DNA of 64,000 nt. Origin: Pseudomonas taiwanensis. Its GTDB lineage: Bacteria; Pseudomonadota; Gammaproteobacteria; Pseudomonadales; Pseudomonadaceae. The translations under genes and the position numbers were made by a program. Shown piece after piece: positions 41,190 to 52,483 of this stretch. The stretch is from contig NZ_QJRF01000070.1 in assembly GCF_013393345.1 (NCBI RefSeq), positions 124,001-188,000 of the forward strand, read 5' to 3'. The notes beneath the pieces are model-generated. The model saw only the letters and a program-made list of their open reading frames with translations. It was not told the DNA's origin and did no database searches. The number at the start of each line of letters is the position of its first letter. The first letter of the stretch is position 1.

Positions 41190-42251
41190 TCAGCCCGCGC
41201 GCCTCAGCAGCCAGACGCCAGCCAGGGCGCAGACACCCGCCGGTACCAGAACCGCGAAGAGCGGCGAGAATCCGAACACCAGGCTCGATGGCCCGAGCAG
41301 ATCCTGGCTGATGCGCACCACGAACCCGATAACGACGCCGGTGAACACGCGCTGGCCCAGGGTTACCGAACGCAGCGGACCGAAAATGAAGGAAATTGCC
41401 ATCAGCACCAGGGCCGCCGTGACCAGGGGCTGCAGCACTTTGGTCCAGAACGCCAGCCAGTAACGGCCGTTGTTCAGCCCCTGCTCCGCCAGGTAGTGGG
41501 TGTAACGCCAGAGGCCCGTGATCGACAGCGCCTCGGGCTCCATCACCACGGTGCCGAGCAACTCCGGCTTGAGTTCGATATTCCAACGCTCGGTGACGCT
41601 GTTGAGCACCTCGGTGTGATCGCCCCGGAAATGCGTGGTGGTCACATCCTCCAACTGCCAGTAGTCACCTTGGAACAACGCGCGCTTGGCGAAGCTGGCC
41701 GACTGCATGTGGCGCTCGCCATCGAAGTGATAGCGCGTCACGCCATAGAGCACGCCATTGGGCTGCACGGCGTTGATATGGACGAATTCCTCGCCCTGAC
41801 GGTGCCACAGACCACGCTTGGAGCTTTGTGCATCCCCGCCGCCCTGGGCCAGGGAACGATTGGCCTGGGCCAGGTTCTCGCTCCAGGGTGCGGCGTACTC
41901 GCCAATCAGCACGCCTACGAGCATCAGCACCAGCATGGGCTTCATCACCGCCCAGACGATACGGCCGATGGACACACCGGCGGCACGCATCACGGTCAGT
42001 TCGCTGCTGCTGGCCAGGGTGCCGAGACCGATCAGGCTACCGATCAGGGCCGCCATGGGCAGCATGTCGTAGACCCGACGCGGCAGGGTGAGGAAGACAT
42101 ACCAGGCTGCGGCGAACACGTCGTAGTCGCCCCCCACGTCGCCCAGCTCATCGATGAAAGCAAACAGTGCCGCGAGGCTGACGATGATCCCCAGCACCGC
42201 GAGGATGCCGAAGAACACGCTAGTGCCGATGTAACGATCCAACCTAACCAT
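41190..42251 (-). CDS. lptG: LPS export ABC transporter permease LptG
   Basis: Inner-membrane subunit which with LptF and the LptB ATPase extracts LPS and passes it to the LptC-A-D bridge. 353 residues. N-terminal helices begin VRLDRYIGTSVFFGILAVLG; the coupling region is LASSSELTVMRAAGVSIGRI; a periplasmic beta-jellyroll (about 135-265) precedes three C-terminal helices (LVTAALVLMAISFIFGPLRS). I chose the ATG at 42251, with GAGGTG upstream and normal length; it overlaps the lptF stop by 8 bases. Confidence 0.96.
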   Translation of the reverse strand: MVRLDRYIGTSVFFGILAVLGIIVSLAALFAFIDELGDVGGDYDVFAAAWYVFLTLPRRVYDMLPMAALIGSLIGLGTLASSSELTVMRAAGVSIGRIVWAVMKPMLVLMLVGVLIGEYAAPWSENLAQANRSLAQGGGDAQSSKRGLWHRQGEEFVHINAVQPNGVLYGVTRYHFDGERHMQSASFAKRALFQGDYWQLEDVTTTHFRGDHTEVLNSVTERWNIELKPELLGTVVMEPEALSITGLWRYTHYLAEQGLNNGRYWLAFWTKVLQPLVTAALVLMAISFIFGPLRSVTLGQRVFTGVVIGFVVRISQDLLGPSSLVFGFSPLFAVLVPAGVCALAGVWLLRRAG

Positions 42252-43365
42252 GGGCCACCTCACGGGCATCACGACGAGCCGCCCACTTCAGGCGCAGAGG
42301 CTCCCAGTACAACAACAACAGGCCTACCGCGATGAACAATGCGTGAACCCACCACAGGCCGAGGGCCATGGGAATGCGCCCCTTGTCCAGCTGCCCGCGC
42401 GCGGCGATCAGCAGGGCGAGGTACGCCATATACAGAAGGATGGCCGGGAGCAGCTTGAGGAAGCGCCCCTGGCGCGGATTGACCCTGGACAGCGGCACCG
42501 CCAGCAGGGTGACGACGAACACCAGCAGCGGGATCGACAGACGCCACTGCAGCTCGGCCTGGTAGCGCGGGTCTGTGCTGCCGATCAACTCGGAAGTGGA
42601 CACCGCCTCGCGCTCGCCGATTTCCGAGGTAATCTCGGGCTTGGGCAGGAGCACGCCGTAGGTTTCGTAGTGGATGATGCGGTAATCGGCCTTGCCCGGA
42701 TTACCGTCATAGCGATAGCCATTCTTGAGGATCAGGTAGCGGCTGCCATCCGGCTGGACCTCCTGGTGGCCCTTCTCCGCGACCAGCACCCCAATGCCAC
42801 GATCCTTGCCGTCCTGGCGCGAAATGCGCTTCTCGGAGATGAACACGCCGCCCAGCTCACCGCGATCGGAAGACAGGGTCTCGGTATAGGTCACCCGTCC
42901 GCCACCCTTGAGCGCCTGGAAGCGTCCGGGAACGAGGGTGTCCAGCTCCGTCAGGGCATCCTGTTCGTTGAGGATGCGAGCGACCTGGCCAACGCCCTGG
43001 GGCGCGAGACCCAGGCTCAGCCAGGCCACCAGCAGCGCCACCAGCAGCGCAGGAGCGAGGCTGTAGACCATCAGGCGCTGCTGGCTCATGCCGGTAGCGC
43101 TGAGCACGGTCATTTCACTTTCGAGATACAGGCGGCCGTAGGCCAGCAGGAAACCGAGAAACAGCCCCAGAGGCAGGATCAGCTGAAGGAAACCGGGGAT
43201 CCGAAACCCCATGATCATGAACAGCACGCCGGGGTCCAATGCCCCTTGCGCGGCTTGCGCCAGATACTTGATGAAACGGCCGCTCATGATGATCACCAGC
43301 AGCACGGCACTGACCGCGCTCAGGGTGACCAGGACTTCGCGGGAGAGATAACGGAAGACAATCAA
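42244..43365 (-). CDS. lptF: LPS export ABC transporter permease LptF
   Basis: Partner of LptG. About 373 residues. N-terminus IVFRYLSREVLVTLSAVSAV; coupling helix YLESEMTVLSATGMSQQRLM; periplasmic jellyroll about 140-265; C-terminal helices (LLVFVVTLLAVPLSRVNPR, ALFIAVGLLLLYWEPLRL). No ATG fits. TTG at 43365 has GGAG at a good distance and gives the family N-terminus (Leu-Ile-Val-Phe-Arg-Tyr). A GTG three codons upstream (43374) is too close to that site. It is divergent from pepA. Confidence 0.94.
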   Translation of the reverse strand: MIVFRYLSREVLVTLSAVSAVLLVIIMSGRFIKYLAQAAQGALDPGVLFMIMGFRIPGFLQLILPLGLFLGFLLAYGRLYLESEMTVLSATGMSQQRLMVYSLAPALLVALLVAWLSLGLAPQGVGQVARILNEQDALTELDTLVPGRFQALKGGGRVTYTETLSSDRGELGGVFISEKRISRQDGKDRGIGVLVAEKGHQEVQPDGSRYLILKNGYRYDGNPGKADYRIIHYETYGVLLPKPEITSEIGEREAVSTSELIGSTDPRYQAELQWRLSIPLLVFVVTLLAVPLSRVNPRQGRFLKLLPAILLYMAYLALLIAARGQLDKGRIPMALGLWWVHALFIAVGLLLLYWEPLRLKWAARRDAREVAHG

Positions 43366-43441
43366 ACCAGACACTCCAGGGTTGTCAGGCTCACGCGGCT
43401 ACGCTCAAACTAGCCGCTTTATGGCCAGCCCGCCGTTCTGA

Positions 43442-45408
<1,967 letters not shown>

Positions 45409-45421
45409 CCGTACCGCACCG

Positions 45422-45898
45422 ATGGACACCCCCAAGCACCCCCAAAAGCCGGCGAACCTGCTGGACGACCTCGAATCCATTCGTGCCCTGCTCGATGACG
45501 AGCCCGGCGACGCCGAACCACCCTTGCTCACCGAAACCCTGGATGCCGACGGCATCCCGCTGTTGTCGGAAATAGTCGAACCCGCTCCCGCGCCGCCGGC
45601 CGCGCCCCTGTCGGTGCCGCAGCAGCCCGTGTTCCAGGCAGCGCCCGTCGAACCAGACCCCATTGCCACGCCGACTCCGGAGTCAGATCCCGCGCCCGCA
45701 AAGATGGCCGAAGCGATACGCCAGCGCATGACGCCGGCGAGCAATCCGGAACTGGTCCGCCTGGACAGCGAACTGCGCGCCGCCGCGCAGCTGATCCTGC
45801 AGGATGTGATCGACGATTTCGTGCCGCAGATCGAAGCCGAACTGAAACGCCGCCTCGAAGCCCGCCTGACCCGCCTGCTGCCGCCACGCCGGCAGTGA
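45422..45898 (+). CDS. conserved protein of unknown function between holC and valS
   Basis: 158 residues. I do not recognise a named family. The N-terminal part (NLLDDLESIRALLDDE) is acidic and helix-prone. The centre (about 55-100) is Pro/Ala-rich, probably disordered (EPAPAPPAAPLSVPQQP). The C-terminal part is an amphipathic helix region (LRAAAQLILQDVIDDFVPQI, then EAELKRRLEARLTRLLPPRR) suited to coiled-coil or protein contact. The N-terminal motif NLLDDLESIRALLD resembles short binding motifs. No strong Shine-Dalgarno before 45422; an ATG at 45383 overlapping holC is possible. Its position suggests co-expression with the chi subunit and valS. Confidence 0.75.
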   Translation: MDTPKHPQKPANLLDDLESIRALLDDEPGDAEPPLLTETLDADGIPLLSEIVEPAPAPPAAPLSVPQQPVFQAAPVEPDPIATPTPESDPAPAKMAEAIRQRMTPASNPELVRLDSELRAAAQLILQDVIDDFVPQIEAELKRRLEARLTRLLPPRRQ

Positions 45899-45906
45899 TC
45901 CGGCGC

Positions 45907-45924
45907 GCCCGGTAACCACCGGGC
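45907..45924 (+). other. stem-loop after the holC-partner gene
   Basis: GCCCGGT, loop AACC, ACCGGGC, 8 bases past the stop. It has no U-run. Confidence 0.5.
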
Positions 45925-45974
45925 GGCAACGGCAACGCGCGCCAATTCTTTCGAGGGGCCGTTGCCGTTATACT
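45925..45974 (+). promoter_or_regulatory. inverted repeat and -10-like element before valS
   Basis: AACGGCAAC (45928-45936) and GTTGCCGTT (45961-45969) are perfect inverted copies, 24 bases apart. TATACT at 45969-45974 overlaps the end of the second copy and could be a -10; no good -35 is seen at 16-18 bases. Possible operator or promoter element for valS. Confidence 0.4.
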
Positions 45975-46018
45975 CTCCCGTTTTCCCGTTCAGACGCCTC
46001 TAGGGTCCCCGCCGAACC

Positions 46019-48868
46019 ATGGACAAGACCTACCAGCCCCACGCCATCGAAACTTCCTGGTACCAGACTTGGGAGAAGAACAACTACTTCGCCCCGCAAG
46101 GTTCCGGTGACCCCTATACCATCATGATCCCGCCGCCGAACGTGACCGGCAGCCTGCACATGGGTCATGGCTTCAACAACGCCATCATGGATGCCCTGAT
46201 CCGCTTCCGTCGCATGCAGGGCCGCAACACCCTGTGGCAGCCGGGCACCGACCATGCCGGCATCGCCACCCAGATGGTGGTGGAGCGCCAGCTGTCCGCC
46301 CAGGGCGTCAGCCGCCATGACCTCGGCCGCGAGAAATTCCTCGAGAAAGTCTGGGAATGGAAGGAACAGTCCGGCGGCACCATCACCCGCCAGATCCGCC
46401 GCCTCGGTTCCTCCGTGGACTGGACGCGCGAACGCTTCACCATGGACGACGGCCTGTCCGACGCGGTCAAGGAAGCCTTCGTACGCCTGCACGAAGACGG
46501 CCTGATCTACCGCGGCAAGCGCCTGGTCAACTGGGACACCAAGTTCCACACCGCCATCTCCGACCTCGAAGTGGAAAACCACGACGAGAAAGGCAGCCTG
46601 TGGAACCTGCGCTACCCGCTGGCCGACGGCCACAAGACAGCCGACGGCAAGGATTACCTGATCGTCGCCACCACCCGTCCGGAAACCATGCTGGGCGACA
46701 GCGCCGTCGCCGTTCACCCGGAAGACGAGCGCTACAAGAACCTGATCGGCACCTTCGTCGAGCTGCCCCTGGTGGGCCGCCGCATCCCGATCATCGCCGA
46801 CGAGTACTGCGACCCCGAGTTCGGCACCGGCTGTGTGAAGATCACCCCGGCCCACGACTTCAATGACTATGAAGTCGGCAAGCGCCACAACCTGCCGCTG
46901 ATCAACATCTTCGACAAGAACGCCGCCGTGCTGGCCCATGCCCAGGTGTTCAACCTCGACGGCAACGTCAATCACGAAGTGGACGGCAGCCTGCCAGGCC
47001 AGTTCGCCGGCCTCGACCGTTTCGAAGCCCGCAAGCAGATCGTCGCGGCTTTCGAACAGCTCGGCCTGCTCGAGAAGATCGAAGACCACGCGCTGAAAGT
47101 GCCCAAGGGCGACCGCTCCGGCACCGTCATCGAACCCTGGCTGACCGACCAGTGGTACGTCTCCACCAAGCCGCTGGCGGAACCTGCCATCGCCGCCGTG
47201 GAAGATGGCCGCATCCAGTTCGTGCCCAAGCAGTACGAAAACATGTACTTCTCCTGGATGCGCGATATCCAGGACTGGTGCATCAGCCGTCAGCTGTGGT
47301 GGGGCCACCGCATCCCGGCCTGGTACGACGAAGAAGGCAATGTCTACGTCGGCCGTGATGAAGCCGAAGTCCGCGCCAAGCACAACCTGGGCGACCTCCC
47401 CCTGACCCAGGACGAAGACGTGCTGGACACCTGGTTCAGCTCGGGCCTGTGGACCTTCTCCACCCTGGGCTGGCCGGAGCAGACCGAGTTCCTCAAGACC
47501 TTCCACCCCACCGACGTGCTGGTCACCGGCTTCGACATCATCTTCTTCTGGGTTGCCCGCATGATCATGCTGACCATGCACCTGGTGAAGAACGAAGACG
47601 GCACCCCGCAGGTTCCGTTCAAGACCGTCTACGTCCACGGCCTGGTGCGCGACTCCCAGGGCCACAAGATGTCCAAGTCCAAGGGCAACGTCCTGGACCC
47701 GCTGGATATCGTCGACGGTATCGACCTGGATACCCTGCTGGAAAAACGCACCAGCGGCATGATGCAGCCGAAGCTCGCCGAGAAGATCGCCAAGCAGACC
47801 AAGGCCGAGTTCCCCGAAGGCATCAACAGCTACGGCACCGACGCCCTGCGATTCACCTTCCTCTCGCTGGCGTCCACCGGCCGTGACGTGAAGTTCGACA
47901 TGGGCCGCGTCGAGGGTTACCGCAACTTCTGCAACAAGCTGTGGAACGCCGCCAACTTCGTCATCGAGAACACCGATGGCCAGGACACCGGCGTCAACGA
48001 CGAGCCGGTCGAACTGTCCTCGGTCGACCGCTGGATCATTTCCGCCCTGCAACGCACCGAAGCCGAAGTCACCCGTCATCTGGACGGCTTCCGCTTCGAC
48101 CTGGCCGCCCAGACCCTCTACGAGTTCGTCTGGGACCAGTACTGCGCCTGGTACCTAGAACTGGTCAAGCCAGTGCTGTGGGACGAGAACGCCCCCATCG
48201 AGCGCCAGCGCGGCACCCGCCGTACCCTGATCCGCGTGCTGGAAGTGGCTCTGCGCCTGGCGCATCCGTTCATGCCCTTCATCACCGAAGAAATCTGGCA
48301 GCGCATCAAGGGCCAAGCAGGCAAGAGCGGCGCCACCCTGATGCTGCAACCCTGGCCGGTGGCCGTGGAAGAGCGCATCGACGCTGCCGCCGAAGGCGAC
48401 ATCGAGTGGGTCAAGGCACTGATGCTCGGCGTGCGGCAGATCCGTGGCGAGATGAACATCTCCATGGCCAAGCGCATCGACATCATCCTCGCCAATACCA
48501 ACGGGGAAGACCGTCGCCGGCTGGCCGACAACGAACCGCTGCTGAAGAAGCTGGCCAAGCTGGAGACCATTCGCGTCCTGGCTGCTGGCGAAGAAGCACC
48601 GATGTCCGCCACCGCCCTGGTGGGTGACATGCAGGTGCTGGTGCCCATGGCCGGCCTGATCGACAAGGACGCGGAACTGGCCCGCCTGGACAAGGAAATC
48701 CAGCGGCTGGACGGCGAAGTGAAGCGTGTCGGCGGCAAGCTGGGCAACGAAGGTTTCGTTGCCAAGGCTCCGGTCGAGGTGATCGAGAAGGAGCGCGCCA
48801 AGCTGGCCGAAGCCGAACAGGCCCTGGCCAACCTGACCGAACAACGCTCGCGAATCGCCAGCCTGTAA
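46019..48868 (+). CDS. valS: valyl-tRNA synthetase
   Basis: Class I synthetase charging tRNA-Val, with an editing domain that removes threonine. 949 residues. HIGH motif variant [12 protein letters not shown] (about 41-52); editing domain CP1 (about 190-330, [20 protein letters not shown]); [30 protein letters not shown]-terminal anticodon domain; and a C-terminal coiled coil ([20 protein letters not shown]). The ATG at 46019 has no strong Shine-Dalgarno. Confidence 0.98.
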   Translation: MDKTYQPHAIETSWYQTWEKNNYFAPQGSGDPYTIMIPPPNVTGSLHMGHGFNNAIMDALIRFRRMQGRNTLWQPGTDHAGIATQMVVERQLSAQGVSRHDLGREKFLEKVWEWKEQSGGTITRQIRRLGSSVDWTRERFTMDDGLSDAVKEAFVRLHEDGLIYRGKRLVNWDTKFHTAISDLEVENHDEKGSLWNLRYPLADGHKTADGKDYLIVATTRPETMLGDSAVAVHPEDERYKNLIGTFVELPLVGRRIPIIADEYCDPEFGTGCVKITPAHDFNDYEVGKRHNLPLINIFDKNAAVLAHAQVFNLDGNVNHEVDGSLPGQFAGLDRFEARKQIVAAFEQLGLLEKIEDHALKVPKGDRSGTVIEPWLTDQWYVSTKPLAEPAIAAVEDGRIQFVPKQYENMYFSWMRDIQDWCISRQLWWGHRIPAWYDEEGNVYVGRDEAEVRAKHNLGDLPLTQDEDVLDTWFSSGLWTFSTLGWPEQTEFLKTFHPTDVLVTGFDIIFFWVARMIMLTMHLVKNEDGTPQVPFKTVYVHGLVRDSQGHKMSKSKGNVLDPLDIVDGIDLDTLLEKRTSGMMQPKLAEKIAKQTKAEFPEGINSYGTDALRFTFLSLASTGRDVKFDMGRVEGYRNFCNKLWNAANFVIENTDGQDTGVNDEPVELSSVDRWIISALQRTEAEVTRHLDGFRFDLAAQTLYEFVWDQYCAWYLELVKPVLWDENAPIERQRGTRRTLIRVLEVALRLAHPFMPFITEEIWQRIKGQAGKSGATLMLQPWPVAVEERIDAAAEGDIEWVKALMLGVRQIRGEMNISMAKRIDIILANTNGEDRRRLADNEPLLKKLAKLETIRVLAAGEEAPMSATALVGDMQVLVPMAGLIDKDAELARLDKEIQRLDGEVKRVGGKLGNEGFVAKAPVEVIEKERAKLAEAEQALANLTEQRSRIASL

Positions 48869-48873
48869 CTCCC

Positions 48874-48905
48874 AACAAGGCCCGCTACTGCGGGCCTTGT
48901 TCTAT
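48874..48905 (+). terminator. stem-loop after valS
   Basis: AACAAGGCCCGC, loop TACT, GCGGGCCTTGTT: perfect 12-bp stem right after valS, followed by TCTATC. Strong stem, weak U-run. Confidence 0.75.
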
Positions 48906-48922
48906 CTGCTGAAGGACAGTCC

Positions 48923-49219
48923 ATGGAAACCAGCAAGACCAAGACCAGCTTCTACCGCCGCCTCTACGTCGCCTGGCTGATCGACAGCGGCACCGCTGTC
49001 AGTGTGCCGGCCATCATGGACGCCACCGGAATGCCCCGGCGCACCGCACAGGACACGCTGCTGGCCCTGGGTGAGCTGGATATCGATTGCCATTTCGAGC
49101 AGCAGTCCGGCGAGCGCAACAACGCCGGGCACTACGTGATCCGCGACTGGGGTGCCATCGACAAGCGCTGGATCGCCGCTAACCTGCAACAGATCAAGGC
49201 TGTCCTGGGATACCCCTGA
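48923..49219 (+). CDS. small winged helix-turn-helix protein (HTH_43-like)
   Basis: 98 residues. Helix-rich start (TSFYRRLYVAWLIDSGTAVS), then a helix-turn-helix (VPAIMDATGMPRRTAQDTLLAL) and a wing-like strand pair (CHFEQQSGERNNAGHYVIRDWG). It resembles the winged-helix family Pfam calls HTH_43; this is from memory. No effector domain, so probably a small DNA-binding protein. ATG with AAGGACAG upstream. It lies after valS and 41 bases before the SLC13-type transporter, in the same direction, so regulation of that gene is possible. Confidence 0.7.
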   Translation: METSKTKTSFYRRLYVAWLIDSGTAVSVPAIMDATGMPRRTAQDTLLALGELDIDCHFEQQSGERNNAGHYVIRDWGAIDKRWIAANLQQIKAVLGYP

Positions 49220-49260
49220 CAGACTGCCGCTCCCCGCCAAGGAACCTCCGGGAGTACTGC

Positions 49261-51090
49261 TTGAACCACGAATTGCTCTTGGTGCTGGCCCTGCTGTTCG
49301 CCGCCATCACCCTGTTCGTCCTCAACAAGCCACGCATGGACGTGGTCGCCCTGCTGGTCATCGTCACTCTGCCACTGACCGGAATTCTCGATATCAGTCA
49401 TACCCTGGCCGGATTCAGTGACCCCAGCGTGGTGCTGATCGCCGCTCTCTTCGTCATCGGCGATGGACTGGTGCGTACCGGCATCGCCTATCGCCTGGGT
49501 GACTGGCTGGTGGCCCGCGCCGGCAGCAGCGAAACACGCCTGCTGGTGCTGCTGATGCTGGCCGCCGCGGCCCTGGGCTCGGTAATGAGTTCCACCGGCG
49601 TGGTCGCCATCTTCATTCCCGTGGCCCTGGGGGTCGCTGCGCGGCTGAAGATCGCCCCGGCGCGGCTGATGATGCCGCTGGCCTTCGCCGGCTTGATCAG
49701 CGGCATGCTCACCCTGGTCGCCACCGCCCCCAACCTGGTGGTACACAGCGAACTGCGCCGCGCCGGCCTCGACGGCTTCGGCTTCTTCAGCCTGACCCCG
49801 GTGGGGCTTGCGGTACTGGCGCTGGGTATCGTCTACATGTTGCTCACTCGGCACTGGCTGACCCCCAGGGGCAGCGACCAGGCCGACGCCGTACCGCGCC
49901 TGACGCTCACCGACCTGGCCACGGCCTACGCCCTCGAAGAACGTGAACGACGGCTGAGAGTACGCGCCGACTCCCCTCTGGTTCGCCAGGCCCTCAACGA
50001 GCTGGAGCTGCGCAAGCAGTACGGCATCAACGTGATCGCCGTCGAGCGCCAGCGCCGCTTTCGCACCCTGCTGCTGATGGCCACCGGCAATACCCTGCTG
50101 GAGCCCGGCGACGTGCTGCTGGTGGACCTGGCCAGCCCGACCATCGGCCTGCTGGGCGCTTACCAGGAACTGGGCCTGGAGCCCTTGCCGCTGCCCTCCT
50201 CCTACTACAGCCTGCACGCCCATTCGCTGGGACTCGCCGAGGTCGCCCTGCCGCCCGAGTCGAAGCTGCCGGGAAAGACCATCCAGGAACTGGGTTTCCG
50301 CTCCAACCACCAGCTCAACGTGGTGGGCCTGCGCCGTCATGGTGAGGCACTGGAAGGCGTGCTGGTGGACGAGAAGCTGAAGGCCTCTGACACCCTGCTG
50401 GTTGCCGGCGAGTGGAAGGCCATCCATCAGTTGCAGGGGCAAAGTCGCGACTTCCTCGTACTGAGCCTGCCTGCCGAGGTGGACGAAGTAGCGCCCAGCG
50501 CGCGCAAGGCACCCTACGCCCTGCTCAGTCTGGCGGTGATGATCTTCCTGATGGTCAGTGGCCTGGTGCCCAACGTGATGGCGGCGCTGATCGGCTGCCT
50601 GCTGATGGGGGCCTTCCGCTGCATCGACCTGGACAGCGCCTACCGCGCCATCCACTGGCCCACGCTGATCCTCATCGTCGGCATGCTGCCGTTCGCCCAG
50701 GCCCTGCAGCAAACCGGCGGCATCGACCTTGCGGTGAAGGGGCTGGTCGCGCTGCTCGGCAATGCCGGCCCCTACGCCATGCTGGCCTGCCTGTTCATCG
50801 TCACCGCATTGATCGGCCTGTTCATTTCCAACACCGCCACCGCCGTGCTCATGGCGCCGGTGGCCATCGCCACAGCCCAGCAATTGGGGATGTCGCCCTA
50901 TCCCTTCGCGATGATCGTCGCGCTGGCGGCCTCTGCAGCCTTCATGACACCCATTTCCTCGCCCGTGAACACCTTGGTGCTGGGGCCCGGCCAGTACCGC
51001 TTCGGCGACTTCGTGAAAGTCGGCGTGCCCTTCACCCTGCTGGTGATGGTCGTCAGCGTGTTCCTGGTGCCGCTGGTGTTCCCGCTCTGA
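49261..51090 (+). CDS. SLC13/DASS-type transporter with two TrkA-C (RCK_C) domains
   Basis: 609 residues. N-terminal membrane half (about 1-200; PSVVLIAALFVIGDGLVRTG and SSTGVVAIFIPVALG with the SST/SNT-type sodium-site motif). A central soluble insert of two RCK_C/TrkA-C domains follows (about 210-295, RADSPLVRQALNELELRKQY; about 310-390, PPESKLPGKTIQELGFRSNH). The C-terminal membrane half (about 420-609) contains ISNTATAVLMAPVAIATAQQ. This architecture is shared with sulfate/dicarboxylate or uncharacterised SLC13 permeases (YfbS-like). Start TTG at 49261 follows GGGAG. Substrate is unknown; the soluble domains may bind a regulatory ligand. Confidence 0.85.
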   Translation: MNHELLLVLALLFAAITLFVLNKPRMDVVALLVIVTLPLTGILDISHTLAGFSDPSVVLIAALFVIGDGLVRTGIAYRLGDWLVARAGSSETRLLVLLMLAAAALGSVMSSTGVVAIFIPVALGVAARLKIAPARLMMPLAFAGLISGMLTLVATAPNLVVHSELRRAGLDGFGFFSLTPVGLAVLALGIVYMLLTRHWLTPRGSDQADAVPRLTLTDLATAYALEERERRLRVRADSPLVRQALNELELRKQYGINVIAVERQRRFRTLLLMATGNTLLEPGDVLLVDLASPTIGLLGAYQELGLEPLPLPSSYYSLHAHSLGLAEVALPPESKLPGKTIQELGFRSNHQLNVVGLRRHGEALEGVLVDEKLKASDTLLVAGEWKAIHQLQGQSRDFLVLSLPAEVDEVAPSARKAPYALLSLAVMIFLMVSGLVPNVMAALIGCLLMGAFRCIDLDSAYRAIHWPTLILIVGMLPFAQALQQTGGIDLAVKGLVALLGNAGPYAMLACLFIVTALIGLFISNTATAVLMAPVAIATAQQLGMSPYPFAMIVALAASAAFMTPISSPVNTLVLGPGQYRFGDFVKVGVPFTLLVMVVSVFLVPLVFPL

Positions 51091-51121
51091 CCATCATCGC
51101 CACCCTGCGTGCAAGGCAAAC

Positions 51122-51203
51122 GTAGGTTGGGCTGAGGTACGAAGCGCAACACTGCGGAGCCGAGCTTCGATTGTTGGGCCTCGCCAAGCTCGGACCAACC
51201 TAC
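51122..51203. repeat. REP-like inverted repeat, type D (GTAGGTTGGGC...)
   Basis: GTAGGTTGG at the left and CCAACCTAC at the right are complementary, with further pairing inside (CGAGCTTCG and similar). A relative lies at 62702-62779. Confidence 0.8.
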
Positions 51204-51278
51204 AGCCGCACCGTAGTGCACCACCGGACACGTCGGCTGTGGGAAAATGCCGCGTTTTCACCTGCCGACACCGCCACC

Positions 51279-52268
51279 ATGCCCCAGCCCCCCAAGCGCT
51301 CTCGTAACGCACCAGCCAAGCCGCCCGCCAGCAAGGGGCAATTGCACCCGCGCAATCGCCATCAGGGCCGCTATGACTTTCCCCAACTGATCCAGGGCAG
51401 CCCCGAGCTGGCGCGCTTCGTCATCACCAACCCCTACGGCAAGGAGAGCATCGACTTCGCCGACCCCGAGGCGGTCAAGGTGTTCAACCGCGCCCTGCTG
51501 CGGCAGTTCTACGGCATCCAGCACTGGGACATCCCCGCCGGCTACCTCTGCCCGCCCATACCGGGTCGCGCTGACTACCTGCACGGCCTGGCCGACCTGC
51601 TGGCCGCGGATAACGGCGGGCAGATTCCCCACGGCAAGGGCATCCAGGCGCTGGATATCGGTGTCGGCGCCAACTGCATCTACCCGCTGATCGGCCATAG
51701 CGAGTACGGCTGGCACTTCACCGGCGCCGATATCGACCCGACGGCCCTCGGCTCGGCGCGCGCCATCGTCCAGTCCAACCAGTTGGACGGCGCCATCGAC
51801 CTGCGCCAGCAGGCCGGATCGCGCAATATCTTCAAGGGCCTGATCGCACCGGGAGAACGCTTCGACCTGACCCTGTGCAACCCGCCCTTCCACAGCTCGC
51901 TGGAAGAAGCCACTCGCGGCAGCCAGCGCAAGTGGAAAAACCTTGGCAAGCTCGATCCCAAGCGCAAGCTGCCAGTGCTGAACTTCGGCGGCCAAGGCGC
52001 GGAACTCTGGTGCGAAGGCGGCGAAGTCGGTTTCCTGGAACGGATGGTGGATGAGAGCGTGCACTTCAAGACACAGGTGCTCTGGTTCAGCAGCCTGGTT
52101 TCCAAGGCTGGCAACCTGCCCGGCCTCGAGGCCCGCCTGCGGCGCAGCGATGCCGTGGACATCCGCGTGCTGGAAATGGCCCAGGGCCAGAAGCAGAGTC
52201 GCTTCGTCGCCTGGACCTTCCTGGATGCCGCACAGCGCGAGGCGTGGCGAAAAGAGCGCTGGGCATAA
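51279..52268 (+). CDS. rlmF: 23S rRNA (adenine-1618-N6)-methyltransferase RlmF
   Basis: SAM-dependent methyltransferase that modifies A1618 of 23S rRNA. 329 residues. Basic N-terminal tail ([24 protein letters not shown]); [16 protein letters not shown] family start; SAM motif I region [16 protein letters not shown]; catalytic motif NPPFHSS; C-terminus [22 protein letters not shown] (given in part). I chose the ATG at 51279; there is no strong Shine-Dalgarno, and the longer frame upstream runs through the repeat at 51122-51203. Confidence 0.94.
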   Translation: MPQPPKRSRNAPAKPPASKGQLHPRNRHQGRYDFPQLIQGSPELARFVITNPYGKESIDFADPEAVKVFNRALLRQFYGIQHWDIPAGYLCPPIPGRADYLHGLADLLAADNGGQIPHGKGIQALDIGVGANCIYPLIGHSEYGWHFTGADIDPTALGSARAIVQSNQLDGAIDLRQQAGSRNIFKGLIAPGERFDLTLCNPPFHSSLEEATRGSQRKWKNLGKLDPKRKLPVLNFGGQGAELWCEGGEVGFLERMVDESVHFKTQVLWFSSLVSKAGNLPGLEARLRRSDAVDIRVLEMAQGQKQSRFVAWTFLDAAQREAWRKERWA

Positions 52269-52305
52269 CGACTCCTACAACGCGGGCACGTGTCGCTGAT
52301 CTTCC

Positions 52306-52402
52306 TGTGGGGGCGAATTTATTCGCTATGGGCAGCGAAGCTGACCCGTGAAGCCTGTTTGGCGAACCTTCGGCTCGCTTGGCGATTGAAATCGCCCCCA
52401 CA
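52306..52402. repeat. REP-like long inverted repeat, type A
   Basis: TGTGGGGGCGAATTTATTCG at the left, GAAATCGCCCCCACA at the right, with internal CCTTCGGCTCG-type hairpins. Third copy of the type at 3668 and 13386. Confidence 0.75.
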
Positions 52403-52433
52403 GCGTTCGTGCCCGAGATTGGCGTTTCCTTGT

Positions 52434-52470
52434 ATGAGCGAATTCATTCGCGAATAAATTCGCTCCTACA
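52434..52470. repeat. short REP-like palindrome, type E
   Basis: GAGCGAATTCATTCGCGAAT then AAATTCGCTCCTACA: short arms of the GAGCGAATTCATTCGCGAAT element also seen at 59685-59782. Confidence 0.65.
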
Positions 52471-52483
52471 TTGACCGATTGAC

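Noticed and set aside
45907-46018. T-box leader for valS
   Set aside because: T-box RNAs are typical of Gram-positive bacteria, and no T-box consensus or specifier loop is visible.
45968-48079. Open frame of about 700 codons opposite valS
   Set aside because: Antisense shadow of valS; composition and lack of motifs do not support a gene.
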